From the NCBI GenBank assembly GCA_965226245.1, contig CBDDCL010000011.1, positions 1 through 52,168 on the forward strand: DNA of 52,168 bases. Direction: 5' to 3'. Each line of letters opens with the position of its first letter. Within the stretch, counting starts at the first letter, position 1. Positions 1 to 8,191 of this stretch are shown piece by piece. The translations under genes and the position numbers were made by a program. This DNA comes from CBDCYS01 sp965226245. GTDB taxonomy: Bacteria > Acidobacteriota > Terriglobia > Bryobacterales > UBA6623. The notes below the pieces were generated by a model. It was not told where the DNA came from. It ran no database searches and was given only the letters and a program-made list of their open reading frames with translations.

Positions 1-327
1 CTCGAAACGGTCATCGGCCTTGCGGATCAGCCCCTTGTAAAATCGCTTTTCGCTGACCCCGGATTTATCCCCCGCAACCAGCAGGATTGCCTTGCGCTTC
101 GTGTCGAAGGCGAAGGCTACTCTCCATTCGCCATCAGCCGCACCGAACCGCAGTTCCTTCATGTTCGCGTGGCGCGAGCCGTTCAGCGTGTCAACCCGAG
201 GCCGCCCCAATGGCGGCCCGAACTGCTGCACAAGGCGCGCCAACACCAGAATCTCCGTCCGCACGTCCTCGTGCAGATCGTCGAACTCCGACTCAAACTC
301 GTCGCCAATCTCAACAACCCAGCTCAC
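1..327 (-). CDS. HigB/Gp49-like RelE-superfamily toxin, 3' end cut by window edge
   Basis: The frame is open for 109 codons from a GTG at 327 to the window edge. It contains the strongly basic RelE-fold pattern of phage Gp49-like/HigB toxins: an RHANMKELRF segment, then WRVAFAFD, then KRKAILLVAGDKSG and KRFYKGLI. Family members are ribosome-dependent mRNA endonucleases of 100-120 residues, so little is missing. The antitoxin normally follows directly. The right edge of the window holds a matching toxin tail (minus strand, HLARLKKEGK then stop) plus an XRE antitoxin, which suggests the two edges adjoin in a circle. A promoter-like pair lies just upstream of the GTG, and the start may be nearly leaderless. 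The family call is firm; the circular link is inference. Confidence 0.8.
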   Translation of the reverse strand, partial: MSWVVEIGDEFESEFDDLHEDVRTEILVLARLVQQFGPPLGRPRVDTLNGSRHANMKELRFGAADGEWRVAFAFDTKRKAILLVAGDKSGVSEKRFYKGLIRKADDRFE

Positions 328-331
328 CCCT

Positions 332-362
332 ATAATATGACGGCTACTACATACGATGTCAA
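332..362 (-). promoter_or_regulatory. Candidate promoter of the HigB-like toxin
   Basis: On the minus strand a perfect TTGACA (357-362) is followed 19 bp later by TATTAT (332-337). The GTG start lies only about 5 bp beyond the -10-like box, so a leaderless or very short leader is implied. The spacing is slightly long. Confidence 0.4.
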
Positions 363-629
363 CATCATACCATGGGGGTGTTTTGGTTTCTGCTGCGGAC
401 GATTCGTCGACCGCCCGGGCGGACCCGGAGGGCAGTCGGGGGGACCGTTGAGCGACCGGCGCCGGGGGTGAAAAGGGGGATTGAGAATGGGTTAGGTAGG
501 GTGTTATAAAGGACATTATCACACGCTATTGCATTGAATCGTTCGGCTGGGGTCCAGGCAGGAACACGAATATCTTGATACATCATGATTTATCATGGTA
601 CTCTGGGGTTCGTTAAGGAAGAGTGCCCC

Positions 630-857
630 ATGCCCCAGACTCGTGAGAAATTCGCCACCCAGGTCAATGCTGAGATTCTAGCCGCTATCCGCATGATCGC
701 GGAGAAGGAGGGCCGCCAGCTTCAAGCGCTCGTAGACGAGGCGCTGGCCGACCTGATCGAGAAGCGAAAACAGGCCCGACCCCGGCCGCACGTCATGGCC
801 GCCTATCTCGCCAGCCATGACAAGTACGACGAGCTCTACAAGAAGCTCGCGAAATGA
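630..857 (+). CDS. Ribbon-helix-helix-like antitoxin of a Doc toxin
   Basis: The 75-residue protein starts at the ATG at 630, behind an AAGGAAG ribosome-binding site; an earlier in-frame start at 585 has no such support. The first 45 residues (VNAEILAAIRMIAEKEGRQ, then LVDEALADLI) have the strand-helix-helix pattern of CopG/Arc DNA-binding proteins. The charged tail would be the toxin-binding part. The stop overlaps the start of the Doc-family gene by 4 nt (ATGA), so the pair is translationally coupled. It probably neutralises Doc and represses the operon. Sequence support is moderate because such antitoxins are short and variable; context support is strong. Confidence 0.75.
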   Translation: MPQTREKFATQVNAEILAAIRMIAEKEGRQLQALVDEALADLIEKRKQARPRPHVMAAYLASHDKYDELYKKLAK

Positions 858-1231
858 CCGACTACCTCACGCTGGCGGAAGTTCTCACCATTCACGCCGA
901 TCAGATCGAGCGGTACGGGGGATCGCACGGCGTCCGGGACGCGGGTCTTTTGGCGGCGGCTCTCTATCGGCCGCAAACCGGCTACTACGCCGATCTCGTC
1001 GAGGAAGCCGCCGCGCTGTGGGAGAGTCTCTCCCAAAACCATCCGTTCCTCGACGGCAACAAGCGCACGGCCTTTGCCGCCACCTACACGTTTCTGGCGA
1101 TCAACGATGCACAACTCACTGCCGAGGCGGAACAGGCCCAAGCCTTCATTCTCCGGCTGTACGAAGCAGGAACGTTCCGCTTTGACAATCTGGAACCATG
1201 GCTGCGGCGCAACGTCAAGGTGAGCGTGTAG
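854..1231 (+). CDS. doc: Doc/Fic-family toxin (death-on-curing)
   Basis: 125 residues, the usual length for Doc. The Fic-fold active motif is visible near residues 62-72 as HPFLDGNKRTA, with catalytic His and the NKR phosphate-binding loop typical of Doc rather than AMPylating Fic enzymes (GNGR). Known Doc proteins phosphorylate elongation factor Tu and stop translation when the antitoxin is lost. The N-terminal YLTLAEVLTIHADQIERYGG matches the family start. It overlaps the upstream antitoxin by 4 nt. On a plasmid it most likely acts as a post-segregational killing module. Confidence 0.92.
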   Translation: MTDYLTLAEVLTIHADQIERYGGSHGVRDAGLLAAALYRPQTGYYADLVEEAAALWESLSQNHPFLDGNKRTAFAATYTFLAINDAQLTAEAEQAQAFILRLYEAGTFRFDNLEPWLRRNVKVSV

Positions 1232-1271
1232 ACAGAACAGGTATGCGATGAACCGCTCCGGAGGCTCCCCC

Positions 1272-2267
1272 ATGACTACCGAACTGTCCATCTCAGAACA
1301 GCTCCCCGCTGCCCTTTTCACGCCCACCCCACAGGCCGCCAGGCGCATGCTGGAGTTCTTCACCGCTCAGATCAACAACCCCCACACCCGCCGCGCCTAC
1401 CTCAATGCCGCCCGCCGCTTTGCGGCCTGGTGTCAGGACCACCGCATCGGCCGGCTCGCCGAGGTGCAGCCGGTCCACGTCGCTGCTTTCATTCAGGACC
1501 TGCAGGGCCAACTGGCCCCGGCCACCGTCAAGCAGCACCTGGCGGCGCTGCGCGTTCTGTTTGACTGGCTGGTCACCGGCCATATCCTGCAGCTGAACCC
1601 GGCCCATGCCGTGCGCGGCCCCAGATACTCCCTCAAGACGGGCAAGACGCCGGTGCTGACTGCAGAGGAAGCCCGCGCCTTGCTCGACAGCATCCGGACC
1701 GTCCGGACCGTGCAGCACGGCGATGGAACCGAAACTCGGGAACCCTTGCTGGTTGGTTTGCGCGATCGGGCGCTCATCGGCGCCATGGTCTACACCTTCG
1801 CCCGCGTCAGCGCCGTCTTGCGGATGAGGGTCCGGGACTACTTCGTGCAGGGACGCCGCGGCTGGCTCCGGCTGCACGAGAAGGGCGGCAAGGAGCATGC
1901 CGTCCCCTGTCATCACAACCTGGAGCTGTACCTCGACTCCTACCTCGCCGCCGCCGGCATTGCCGGGGATCTCGACGGGACGCTTTTCCGGACCGCCGCC
2001 GGCCGCACCGGCCTGCTCACCGCCAAGCCCTTGTGGCAGCAAGACGCCTACCGCATGATTCAGCGGCGCGCCAGAGCCGCCGGCATCCAGACCCGCATCG
2101 GCAACCACACCTTCCGGGCCACCGGCATCACCGCCTACCTCAAGAACCACGGCACCCTGCAAATGGCTCAGCACATCGCCAACCACCAGTCCCCCCGCAC
2201 CACCATGCTCTACGACCGAAGACAGGAAGAGATCTCTCTGGACGAGGTAGAGCGGATCGCTATATAG
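1272..2267 (+). CDS. Tyrosine recombinase (XerC/D-like integrase)
   Basis: The ATG at 1272 is preferred because GGAGG lies 7 bp upstream; an ATG at 1248 would add 8 residues without a good site. Counting from 1248, the N-terminal SAM-like core-binding domain spans about residues 30-120, with TRRAYLNAARRFAAWC. The catalytic domain carries Arg186 (FARVSAVLRM), Lys212/215 (EKGGKEH), His287-x-x-Arg290 (HTFRATGI), His313 and the nucleophile Tyr322 (LYDRR). All residues needed for strand exchange are present. Such enzymes resolve plasmid multimers or move integrative elements. It follows the doc gene by about 40 bp on the same strand. Confidence 0.92.
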   Translation: MTTELSISEQLPAALFTPTPQAARRMLEFFTAQINNPHTRRAYLNAARRFAAWCQDHRIGRLAEVQPVHVAAFIQDLQGQLAPATVKQHLAALRVLFDWLVTGHILQLNPAHAVRGPRYSLKTGKTPVLTAEEARALLDSIRTVRTVQHGDGTETREPLLVGLRDRALIGAMVYTFARVSAVLRMRVRDYFVQGRRGWLRLHEKGGKEHAVPCHHNLELYLDSYLAAAGIAGDLDGTLFRTAAGRTGLLTAKPLWQQDAYRMIQRRARAAGIQTRIGNHTFRATGITAYLKNHGTLQMAQHIANHQSPRTTMLYDRRQEEISLDEVERIAI

Positions 2268-2313
2268 GCCTTAGATTTGCAGGATAAATACCCATTGAAC
2301 GGAGTGCACTGAC

Positions 2314-2670
2314 ATGAAATCTCTCCCCGATAGTGAGATTAAGCAGCTCGCTACAAAACCTGGACCAAAGCAGTATCGCCCGTGCGACGAGCTGGCCCGG
2401 CGAATACGATACAACCCATCGAGGTGGAGCCCACAAGCTGGGCCGTGGCCCTGGAACGCTCTCGACATCACACGCGCACCCAATGCCAGCGAAATGGAGT
2501 GGGCGTTACTTAAGTGGTCACAGGAATTGAAGGACGGGAAGCGCCCCAAGCTTGAGCAGGAGCAGGACCCAAGGCTCAAAGAACTTGAACGCCATCTGGA
2601 GCAAGATCCAGAATCGATCGAGAACAAGTACTTCAACGCAATAGGAGAGGAACTTCGCCGACAAGGGTGA
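2314..2670 (+). CDS. Hypothetical protein, charged C-terminus
   Basis: 118 residues with GGAG about 10 bp before the ATG. I do not recognise the family. The first half is rich in Pro and Trp (WSPQAGPWPWNALDI); the second half is highly charged and probably helical (LKELERHLEQDPESIENKY). There is no signal peptide or membrane segment. It follows the recombinase on the same strand by 46 bp and could be part of its cassette. Base composition is less GC-rich than the recombinase. Confidence 0.5.
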   Translation: MKSLPDSEIKQLATKPGPKQYRPCDELARRIRYNPSRWSPQAGPWPWNALDITRAPNASEMEWALLKWSQELKDGKRPKLEQEQDPRLKELERHLEQDPESIENKYFNAIGEELRRQG

Positions 2671-2965
2671 AAGTCGCCGCATGAGACAGAACTGCATAGT
2701 GTCTCAGTTCCAGACGCGACATGATGATCTCTTTGTCTGCCCGGTTGATGTCGAACATCCCGGTTCTCGCCGGCAAGGGTCTGCTCCGCTACTTCGAGCC
2801 CTGGACTGTTCCGGTCCGTTTGGACGGGCCGGAAGGGAACCTTACGGCCATATTAGGTCAGGAGCCGCAGCGGGCGGGCGGCGGAGCCGTTGACCTGGCT
2901 AGGCGCGTAGGCTACTCCGGGCGGTTTTGAGCTTCCATACAGAGATTTCCACTCATTAGCAGGCC
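2671..2965 (+). other. Intergenic stretch upstream of origin 1
   Basis: No convincing gene is visible. Two short overlapping open frames have no recognisable motif. An imperfect hairpin (TTCCGG...CCGGAA) lies near 2807-2833 and could terminate transcription arriving from the left. Confidence 0.3.
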
Positions 2966-3093
2966 TTAACTACGTGTGTATTTATTACTTGTTCTTTAAC
3001 TATATGAGTGTCTAGGCGAATAGTCGAAGGATGGGGGGTGAAATCTAGGCGAATAGTCGAAAATCGCGCAGTTGGAGTCTAGGTGAATAGTCG
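2966..3093 (+). repeat. Candidate plasmid origin 1: AT-rich block plus three iterons
   Basis: An AT-rich stretch (about 2966-3005, with CTTTAACTATATGAGTG) is followed by three direct repeats starting at 3011, 3044 and 3078. The repeats have the core TCTAGGYGAATAGTCG. Start-to-start spacing is 33 and 34 bp, close to three helical turns, so RepA would bind one face of the DNA. The RepA gene lies just beyond and reads toward the repeats. TTGTGGAAAA just downstream, near 3120, resembles a weak DnaA box. The same layout recurs at 10.3 kb with a different iteron sequence. Confidence 0.8.
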
Positions 3094-3238
3094 TGGAAAA
3101 CTCTCCCGGATCACAGGTTCTTGTGGAAAACCAAAGGCCACAGAAGCCCGTCGAGGGTCTTGCAGAGGCATTGGCGGGAGAGAAAATCCCGGAACCCCAT
3201 CTGGGGGGCAATATCGGTCGAAAAAGGGGCCTTGTGAG

Positions 3239-4207
3239 CTATTCCACGAGTGAAATCTGGCGAGTTGGAGGTATGGAGGGAGTTGAGGGCGAGAGGATCA
3301 GCACCCCCTTGGCCGTGGAGTAGTTCAGGCCCGGCCAGGATGTCTTGATCTTTTTTAACTCCCGCAGGCAGTCCGTGCGAAAGGCGTCAACGATGCGCTT
3401 GTTGTCCTCCTTGGCCGGGTCCGCTCCGAACTGGCGGTAGAGGCTCGTCCAGGAGAGCCGCAGTGGAAGTTTGAGAGTAAAGGTCCGGTAATTTAGCCAG
3501 AGGTACAGATCGAGGCCCAGCGAAGAGCGCTTGAGGGCCTTCAGCGTGTTCATGTCGAGCGGCACTGGGTGCGCGATAATCTCCTGGAAGAACTTCTCGC
3601 CCAGCTCGATCTTGCTCTTCCACAAAGAGCGCTCGTCGGGCTTGCGCTCGTTCCACCAGAACTCGTGTTTGTCTGCTACATACGAACTGACCCGCGCAAA
3701 ACCTCCCGGTTTCTCGTAGATCAGCGTTACGCTGCAACCAAAAAGACGCTTCATCTGGTTGCGGAGCCGGGTGTACTTTTCCCCGCTGGTGCTGTAGATG
3801 CCCAGCGTTCGCATGAACTCCGAGACCGAATCCCCCAGGACCAGATCGCGGGACTGAGTGCGCACCGCCTCGGTACAGACCCAGGCCAGGAGCAGGCGCG
3901 GGATGTTGCCGAAGGGGAGTTTATTGTCGGCTCCCGCAATCATAACTAGCTTGTACGGGCCGTTGACGCGCTTGTACTGATGCCGGGTGCCTGGATTGGT
4001 ACGGGGCAGGCTGCACAGTGCCATCAACCGCACCATGAAGCCCAGATCGGGTCCCTCTTCACAGGCTCTGACGAGCTGATCCACTTGGTCGGCCTTGGTG
4101 AAGTGGTGTTTGGCTTGAGGCAGTGGCTGGAGGGCTTCTTTCACCTGCCCATCCAGGACGCTGAAGACTGCCCCGAAGGAGACCAATTCGTCTCTTTTAC
4201 GCTGCAT
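3239..4207 (-). CDS. RepA-type plasmid replication initiator (replicon 1)
   Basis: 322 residues, matching the plasmid-encoded RepA family (RepA_C type). Recognisable segments include LPFGNIPRLLLAWVCTEAVR, the winged-helix-like stretch YSTSGEKYTRLRNQMKRLFG, HPVPLDMNTLKALKRSS and LRELKKIKTSWPGLNY. The gene ends about 145 bp from three iterons. It is clearly paralogous to the initiator at 10.6-11.5 kb: long blocks are shared word for word (SKIELGEKF, LKALKRSSLGLD, CLRELKKIKTSWP) while the N-terminus differs. It should bind the iterons and load host replication proteins. The gene looks intact. Confidence 0.88.
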   Translation of the reverse strand: MQRKRDELVSFGAVFSVLDGQVKEALQPLPQAKHHFTKADQVDQLVRACEEGPDLGFMVRLMALCSLPRTNPGTRHQYKRVNGPYKLVMIAGADNKLPFGNIPRLLLAWVCTEAVRTQSRDLVLGDSVSEFMRTLGIYSTSGEKYTRLRNQMKRLFGCSVTLIYEKPGGFARVSSYVADKHEFWWNERKPDERSLWKSKIELGEKFFQEIIAHPVPLDMNTLKALKRSSLGLDLYLWLNYRTFTLKLPLRLSWTSLYRQFGADPAKEDNKRIVDAFRTDCLRELKKIKTSWPGLNYSTAKGVLILSPSTPSIPPTRQISLVE

Positions 4208-4416
4208 GGCTTATTTCCCCATGTTTCTCAGACAAGACCGCAGGAGAGAGCTGACGTATGGCTAAACCCTAAATCAGTGACAGGTCGGAACGCCATCTCT
4301 GCGCCGCTGTCGAATGCTTCCGCTTCTTCCAAGTGCAGCAGTCTCTCCTGCCATTTGCGTTGCCGTTTCACAGACCACGGAGGAGCGACAATCGCGATTA
4401 CACTGAGCCACAGCCG

Positions 4417-4758
4417 CTAGGTCTCTCTAGCGGCGGAACAGCCCAGTGCAACCATCAGTGCGTCGTCGAGACACATGAGCTTGGTGGCGTCAAGGCTCCC
4501 GATAAACTGAGTCAACTGCGACTTCAGCAAGCTGACAAGCTCGTCGCAGTGCACGCTGCTATCGTGTCGAAGACCTTCGTTCAGTCCGACATCGACTTGC
4601 GTTGCGAGTCCGTGGCGCGTCGAGTACACCGGCGCGCAGATGATCGTCGAGAACCGCGAATCGATCAGCGCCTGCCGACTGACTATGACGAACACGCGAA
4701 AGCGCTTCGGATCGCGCGAGTGAGGTTTAGCGACCCGGTAAAGCTCGCCGCGTCTCAC
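4417..4758 (-). CDS. MazF/PemK-like mRNA interferase toxin
   Basis: 113 residues, the standard length. The N-terminus MRRGELYRVAKPHSRDPKRF followed by FRVFVIVSRQALIDSRFSTIICAPVYS has the MazF fold signature: the conserved RGE/RGD-type start, then the VIVS strand and the I-C-API/V strand. The sequence LKSQLTQFIGSLD matches the family's second half. MazF enzymes cut mRNA at short motifs. The start overlaps the end of the RHH antitoxin by 4 nt. Together they sit between repA and parA of replicon 1, a normal position for an addiction module. Confidence 0.85.
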   Translation of the reverse strand: MRRGELYRVAKPHSRDPKRFRVFVIVSRQALIDSRFSTIICAPVYSTRHGLATQVDVGLNEGLRHDSSVHCDELVSLLKSQLTQFIGSLDATKLMCLDDALMVALGCSAARET

Positions 4759-4985
4759 GTTTCCACCTGATAACCCAGGACATCGACCGCTTCTTCGTTG
4801 AGTTCATCGGCGTGCGCGTTGATGATGTTGCGGTCGCGCTTGTCGATCGCGGCTCGTTCTCGCACAGCGAAGCTTTGACGAAGCAGCCGCTCAATCACTT
4901 GGGAGCGGTTTTCTCCTTCGCGGGCAGCCTCTTCAAGGGCTGCCACCACCTCTTTCTCAAGTGTGATAGATGTCTTCATCTTCAT
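4755..4985 (-). CDS. CopG/RHH antitoxin of the MazF-like toxin
   Basis: 76 residues from the ATG at 4985; the frame stays open upstream to 5171, but that extension is Cys/Arg/Ser-rich and unlike coding sequence. MKTSITLEKEVVAALEEAAR and RSQVIERLLRQSF form a standard ribbon-helix-helix motif at residues 3-40. The acidic C-terminus (HADELNEEAVDVLGYQVET) is the likely toxin-binding arm. It is coupled to the toxin by a 4-nt overlap and is divergent from parA, sharing about 200 bp of control region. Confidence 0.82.
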   Translation of the reverse strand: MKMKTSITLEKEVVAALEEAAREGENRSQVIERLLRQSFAVRERAAIDKRDRNIINAHADELNEEAVDVLGYQVET

Positions 4986-5157
4986 ACCACAACCATACTC
5001 CCATAGAATCTTCTTATCAAGGGGTTGAAATCGACGAAAAAACGAACGATGCGACGAAGGAAATCGATCCGAACGCCTGATCAGCTCGGCAAGAACCGCA
5101 AGAAACTCCCCGGCCTTACAGGGTTCAAGAGAGGCGCTTCTCTCGACACACGCCAGC

Positions 5158-5202
5158 TTGCACGTGTACAATGATTACTGTGTATACAGACACACTGGAA
5201 CA
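5158..5202 (+). promoter_or_regulatory. Promoter and probable operator of parA (replicon 1)
   Basis: TTGCAC (5158-5163) and TGTATA (5181-5186) are separated by 17 bp. Short palindromic motifs overlap the -10 region (TGTACA, TGTGTATACA, then GACACAC). They are placed where a ParG-like RHH protein would repress its own operon. Confidence 0.55.
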
Positions 5203-5874
5203 ATGATTATTTCCTTTCTCAACCAAAAAGGCGGAGTGGGCAAATCGACCCTCTCCACCAACGCCGCTGACTATCTTCATCGGCAGGGATCCAAGACGCT
5301 GTTGATCGATGCGGACCCACAAGGCACCACGAACGATTGGGCTTCGCGGCGAGACGAGATGCTATTTCCCGTGATGGCACTCGCTCGGGGCAACATGGCT
5401 CAGGAAATCCTGGGCCATGCCGTCAACTACGACCATATTGTGATTGATGGGCCGCCGCGAGTCGAAGCCCTGAGCCGCGCTGTGATTATCGCCTCTGACC
5501 TCATAGTCATTCCCATTGAGGCTTCCGGGGCATCTGATTCGGCCAGCCAGACCACAATCCAGCAGATCCAAGAGGCGCGGCAATATAAAGAAAACCTGGA
5601 ATCTGTGATTCTGGTTTCCCGTATTATACCGAACACCGTGATGAGCCGATCAATCCGAGCTCACGTGGAGAATTATGGCGTCCCGTTGCTTAAGGCCACT
5701 GTAGCCAATCGCGTGCCTTTCGCCGAGGCGCTCACTATGGGTAAAACCATTTACGAATGGGCCCCCCGAAGTGCTGCCGCGAAAGAGTTTTCATGTGTCA
5801 TGCAAGAAATAGGAGCATTCTATGAGCAAAAAAGATTTGATAAAGCAGCTCCCGAAGAGGCAACCCACGTCTGA
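5203..5874 (+). CDS. parA: ParA-family partition ATPase (replicon 1)
   Basis: 223 residues from the ATG at 5203; upstream in-frame codons overlap the promoter and are unlikely to be translated. The protein opens with MIISFLNQKGGVGKST, the deviant Walker A motif of Soj/ParA/ParF proteins. This is followed by LLIDADPQGT (A' motif) and HIVIDGPPRV (Walker B). There is no N-terminal HTH, so this is the short ParF-like (type Ib) class that works with a small RHH partner. It positions plasmid copies on the nucleoid by ATP-driven cycling. It overlaps the ParG-like gene by 53 bp. Confidence 0.92.
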   Translation: MIISFLNQKGGVGKSTLSTNAADYLHRQGSKTLLIDADPQGTTNDWASRRDEMLFPVMALARGNMAQEILGHAVNYDHIVIDGPPRVEALSRAVIIASDLIVIPIEASGASDSASQTTIQQIQEARQYKENLESVILVSRIIPNTVMSRSIRAHVENYGVPLLKATVANRVPFAEALTMGKTIYEWAPRSAAAKEFSCVMQEIGAFYEQKRFDKAAPEEATHV

Positions 5875-6112
5875 CGAAATCGACACTTTTGTCAGGGGCG
5901 GTGCCGGAAAGGACACAGAAAAACAGCATTCTGTTAGCACAGAAATAAGGAAATCTGTACAGGTGGAAACTGCGCGGCTAACAGTGGATTTGCCGCGAGA
6001 CATGCATCGACGATTCAAAATCGCATGCACGGTGGCGGGCACGAAAATGAATGATGAAATCCGTCAATTCATCGACCGGCGCAGTGTGGAACTTGAAACC
6101 TCATCAGAATAG
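5822..6112 (+). CDS. ParG-like RHH centromere-binding protein (replicon 1)
   Basis: 96 residues. The first half is flexible and charged; the second half (ETARLTVDLPRDMHRRFKIA, then GTKMNDEIRQFIDRRS) is a ribbon-helix-helix domain as in ParG. In type Ib systems such proteins bind the centromere, stimulate ParF ATPase with their N-terminal arm and repress the operon. The long overlap with parA (53 bp) is mirrored exactly in style at 11.6-11.8 kb, supporting both calls. Confidence 0.82.
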   Translation: MSKKDLIKQLPKRQPTSDEIDTFVRGGAGKDTEKQHSVSTEIRKSVQVETARLTVDLPRDMHRRFKIACTVAGTKMNDEIRQFIDRRSVELETSSE

Positions 6113-6113
6113 G

Positions 6114-6251
6114 GTGAAGGCGGATACGGTCGCGGCACCCGACGCGATCGAGCTGCCGCGAGATCGAAAGAGGGATGAGTTGATAATGGAGGTTGAGCGG
6201 TTCGTGAAGCTCTGCAAGAGTCTGTACCCATCAAGAGGGATGGAATCATGA
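6114..6251 (+). CDS. Possible small ORF downstream of the partition genes
   Basis: A GTG-started frame of about 45 codons immediately follows the ParG-like gene. Its second half (RKRDELIMEVERFVKLCKSL) is a plausible amphipathic helix. I do not recognise it; it may be a fragment or chance frame. Confidence 0.22.
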   Translation: MKADTVAAPDAIELPRDRKRDELIMEVERFVKLCKSLYPSRGMES

Positions 6252-6365
6252 AGTTCTTACTGCTTACCTAATATCCGCAGGGCACCGACGGGAAGGAAGG
6301 AAAACCGCATGGGCGGCCCAAGAAGAAGCCGTGCGAGATAACAAAAAGCACAATGAGGAGTGGGA

Positions 6366-7034
6366 ATGGCCGAACTGAATTTCAAGGGCAAGGAATTTGT
6401 CTACAACCATCATCTAGCTGTGCCCTTCCGTCCGCTTGTGCCGCGTAAAGACAAGGGTATCGGCCCGGTCGCGCTCGACGGAAACCTGGTCATCCACGGC
6501 GACAACCTGCATGCGCTGAAGTCTCTTTTGCCCCTTTACGCAGGCAAAGTGGACTGCATCTTCATCGACCCGCCCTACAACACCGGCAATGAGGGCTGGT
6601 GCTACAACGACAACGTCAACGCGCCGATGATCAAGGAGTGGCTGGATTCGAACCCGGTTGGGATCGAAGACGGCCTTCGCCATGACAAATGGTGCGCGAT
6701 GATGTGGCCGAGGTTGCGGCTGCTTCGGGAGTTGCTTGCCGACACAGGCATGTATTTGGGGATTGAGTTTGTGAGCCTCACGGAAGGGGTGGACACCTCA
6801 ACCCCAACGGGGCGAATGATATTTACCGTCTTGGGTGCTGTGGCCGAACTGGAACGCTCTCTGATTGCCGAGAGAGTGAGGGCTGGATTGAGGAACGCCA
6901 AGGCCAAAGGAAAGAAGCTGGGAAGGCCCCGCCTGGTTGCGGACCGCTCTCAGATAGCCCGTCTACGCGCTCAAGGGTGCCCCATACGCGAGATTGCCGC
7001 CAAGCTTGGGGCTCCCCCTTGGCTTTGTTCATAA
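6366..7034 (+). pseudogene. In-frame chimera: type III-like DNA methylase N-terminus joined to serine recombinase C-terminus
   Basis: The ATG at 6366 has GAGGAG 5 bp upstream. The N-terminal ~125 residues are a Mod-type adenine methyltransferase start: VIHGDNLHALKSL, then CIFIDPPYNTGNEGW with the catalytic DPPY. At about 6745-6765 the sequence changes without frame loss to the second half of a resolvase/invertase: GIEFVSLTEGVDTSTPTGRM, AELERSLIAERVRAG, GKKLGRPR and the start of an HTH (REIAAKLG). The recombinase then breaks off after the HTH's first helix. Methylase motif I and the specificity region are missing, and so is the recombinase catalytic Ser domain. Neither activity can survive. 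It records an illegitimate recombination event. Confidence 0.88.
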
Positions 7035-7155
7035 AACCCTGGGAAATAGTTAATGCACACCCGTTGAAATCACGCCACTTAGAAGTCCCGCCTCAGCGTT
7101 CATTTAACATATGTTTTTCGTAGACCTCAAAGCGGTCCACGAGTTCCTGCGCCGG

Positions 7156-7998
7156 TTAGGCGGCACCCGCGATTCCGGTCCGTCGCAGAAGCCAAATAGC
7201 TTCCGTAGTGGCATTATTGAGGAAATCATATTCGGCTTCCTGGGACCTGAGAAACTTCTTTAGCTGGTCACGATACTGCGGTTGGGTCCCGGAGAGCCCT
7301 TGAACCCTTTTGCGAATGCTTCCTAAATCATGAAGGTTCTGCTGCGTGAATTCTTCGCTGGAGACAAGGATCTCTCGCACCATAGCGTCGCCGTGCGCGG
7401 TGAGTTGCCGAACCATCTCATCGTGAGGCTGGTAGTATTCGTACCCCTTGAACTTGGTATTAGGTGGAATCGATTGCTTCAAAAAGCAATCACTGATCAC
7501 GATATAGCCATCGGGACGGGTGCACAGCCTTATGGCGCCGATGCAGTCGGAGTAGTCACCGTAGAGCCCAGCACCGACGCCAACGAAAACCGTGGCATCG
7601 AAGGGATCGAGCTCCTGGACGACATCTCGAATGTCGGCTACCTCGAATGAACAAAGATGATCGACGCTCGCGGCACGGGCGCCGGCTACGGCCTCTTTGA
7701 GAAACGGCTCAAAGAGATCGACCCCTCTAACTGGATAGCCGAGTTCCCGAGCGATGGCGATGGAGATTGCCCCTTTTCCACAACCCAGATCAACTACCGC
7801 CGCCCGTTGGGGTAGCTCTGCCGATTCTCCGAGGATGGTAACGACCTTTTCGGGCGAGCTGCCAAGCGCCTCGAAGTCTGCGAGCAGGGCCGGAAGCAGC
7901 GGCAATAGTTCGGGATCTGCTCCGAATGTCTCAGCCACCAGCTCTTGCCTTTGCCGTACCATCCAAGCCGGAATTTCCATTTTGAGCTTCCCCTTCAC
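7156..7998 (-). CDS. Class I SAM-dependent methyltransferase, substrate unknown
   Basis: 280 residues. Motif I is clear (VVDLGCGKGAISIAIARELG, about residues 68-87), followed by an acidic motif II (VRGVDLFEPFLKEA). The sequence FEVADIRDV and later RPDGYIVISDCFL match the later Rossmann strands. No DNA-methylase DPPY is present, so a small-molecule substrate is likelier. The N-terminal helix-rich segment, about 65 residues, may be a lid. The gene reads toward the chimera and is not obviously part of an operon. It looks like passenger DNA. Confidence 0.82.
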   Translation of the reverse strand: MKGKLKMEIPAWMVRQRQELVAETFGADPELLPLLPALLADFEALGSSPEKVVTILGESAELPQRAAVVDLGCGKGAISIAIARELGYPVRGVDLFEPFLKEAVAGARAASVDHLCSFEVADIRDVVQELDPFDATVFVGVGAGLYGDYSDCIGAIRLCTRPDGYIVISDCFLKQSIPPNTKFKGYEYYQPHDEMVRQLTAHGDAMVREILVSSEEFTQQNLHDLGSIRKRVQGLSGTQPQYRDQLKKFLRSQEAEYDFLNNATTEAIWLLRRTGIAGAA

Positions 7999-8191
7999 CC
8001 GAAAACCTATGCCTGCTACCCTGTCGTGTCAACCGCAAACAGCTCTGGCCTCTTTGAGGTAGTAGTAGGGCACATTTTGGCTGTTCCTCGGAGTCGCTGT
8101 GCGGGTTTCGCCTGCCCAGCCTGCCTCGCCGCTGACACTGATCTGGCCCGACCACTTCTGAGCACCTAAAATTACCCTCTCTCCTGGGTTG

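Noticed and set aside
1293..2186. 297-codon minus-strand frame opposite the tyrosine recombinase
   Set aside because: The recombinase on the other strand has all catalytic residues; this frame is Gly/Ala/Val-rich and featureless.
5158..5202. Extended N-terminus of ParA from an upstream ATG-like start
   Set aside because: Those codons overlap the -35 and -10 boxes, and ParF-like proteins begin at the MIISFLNQKGG position.
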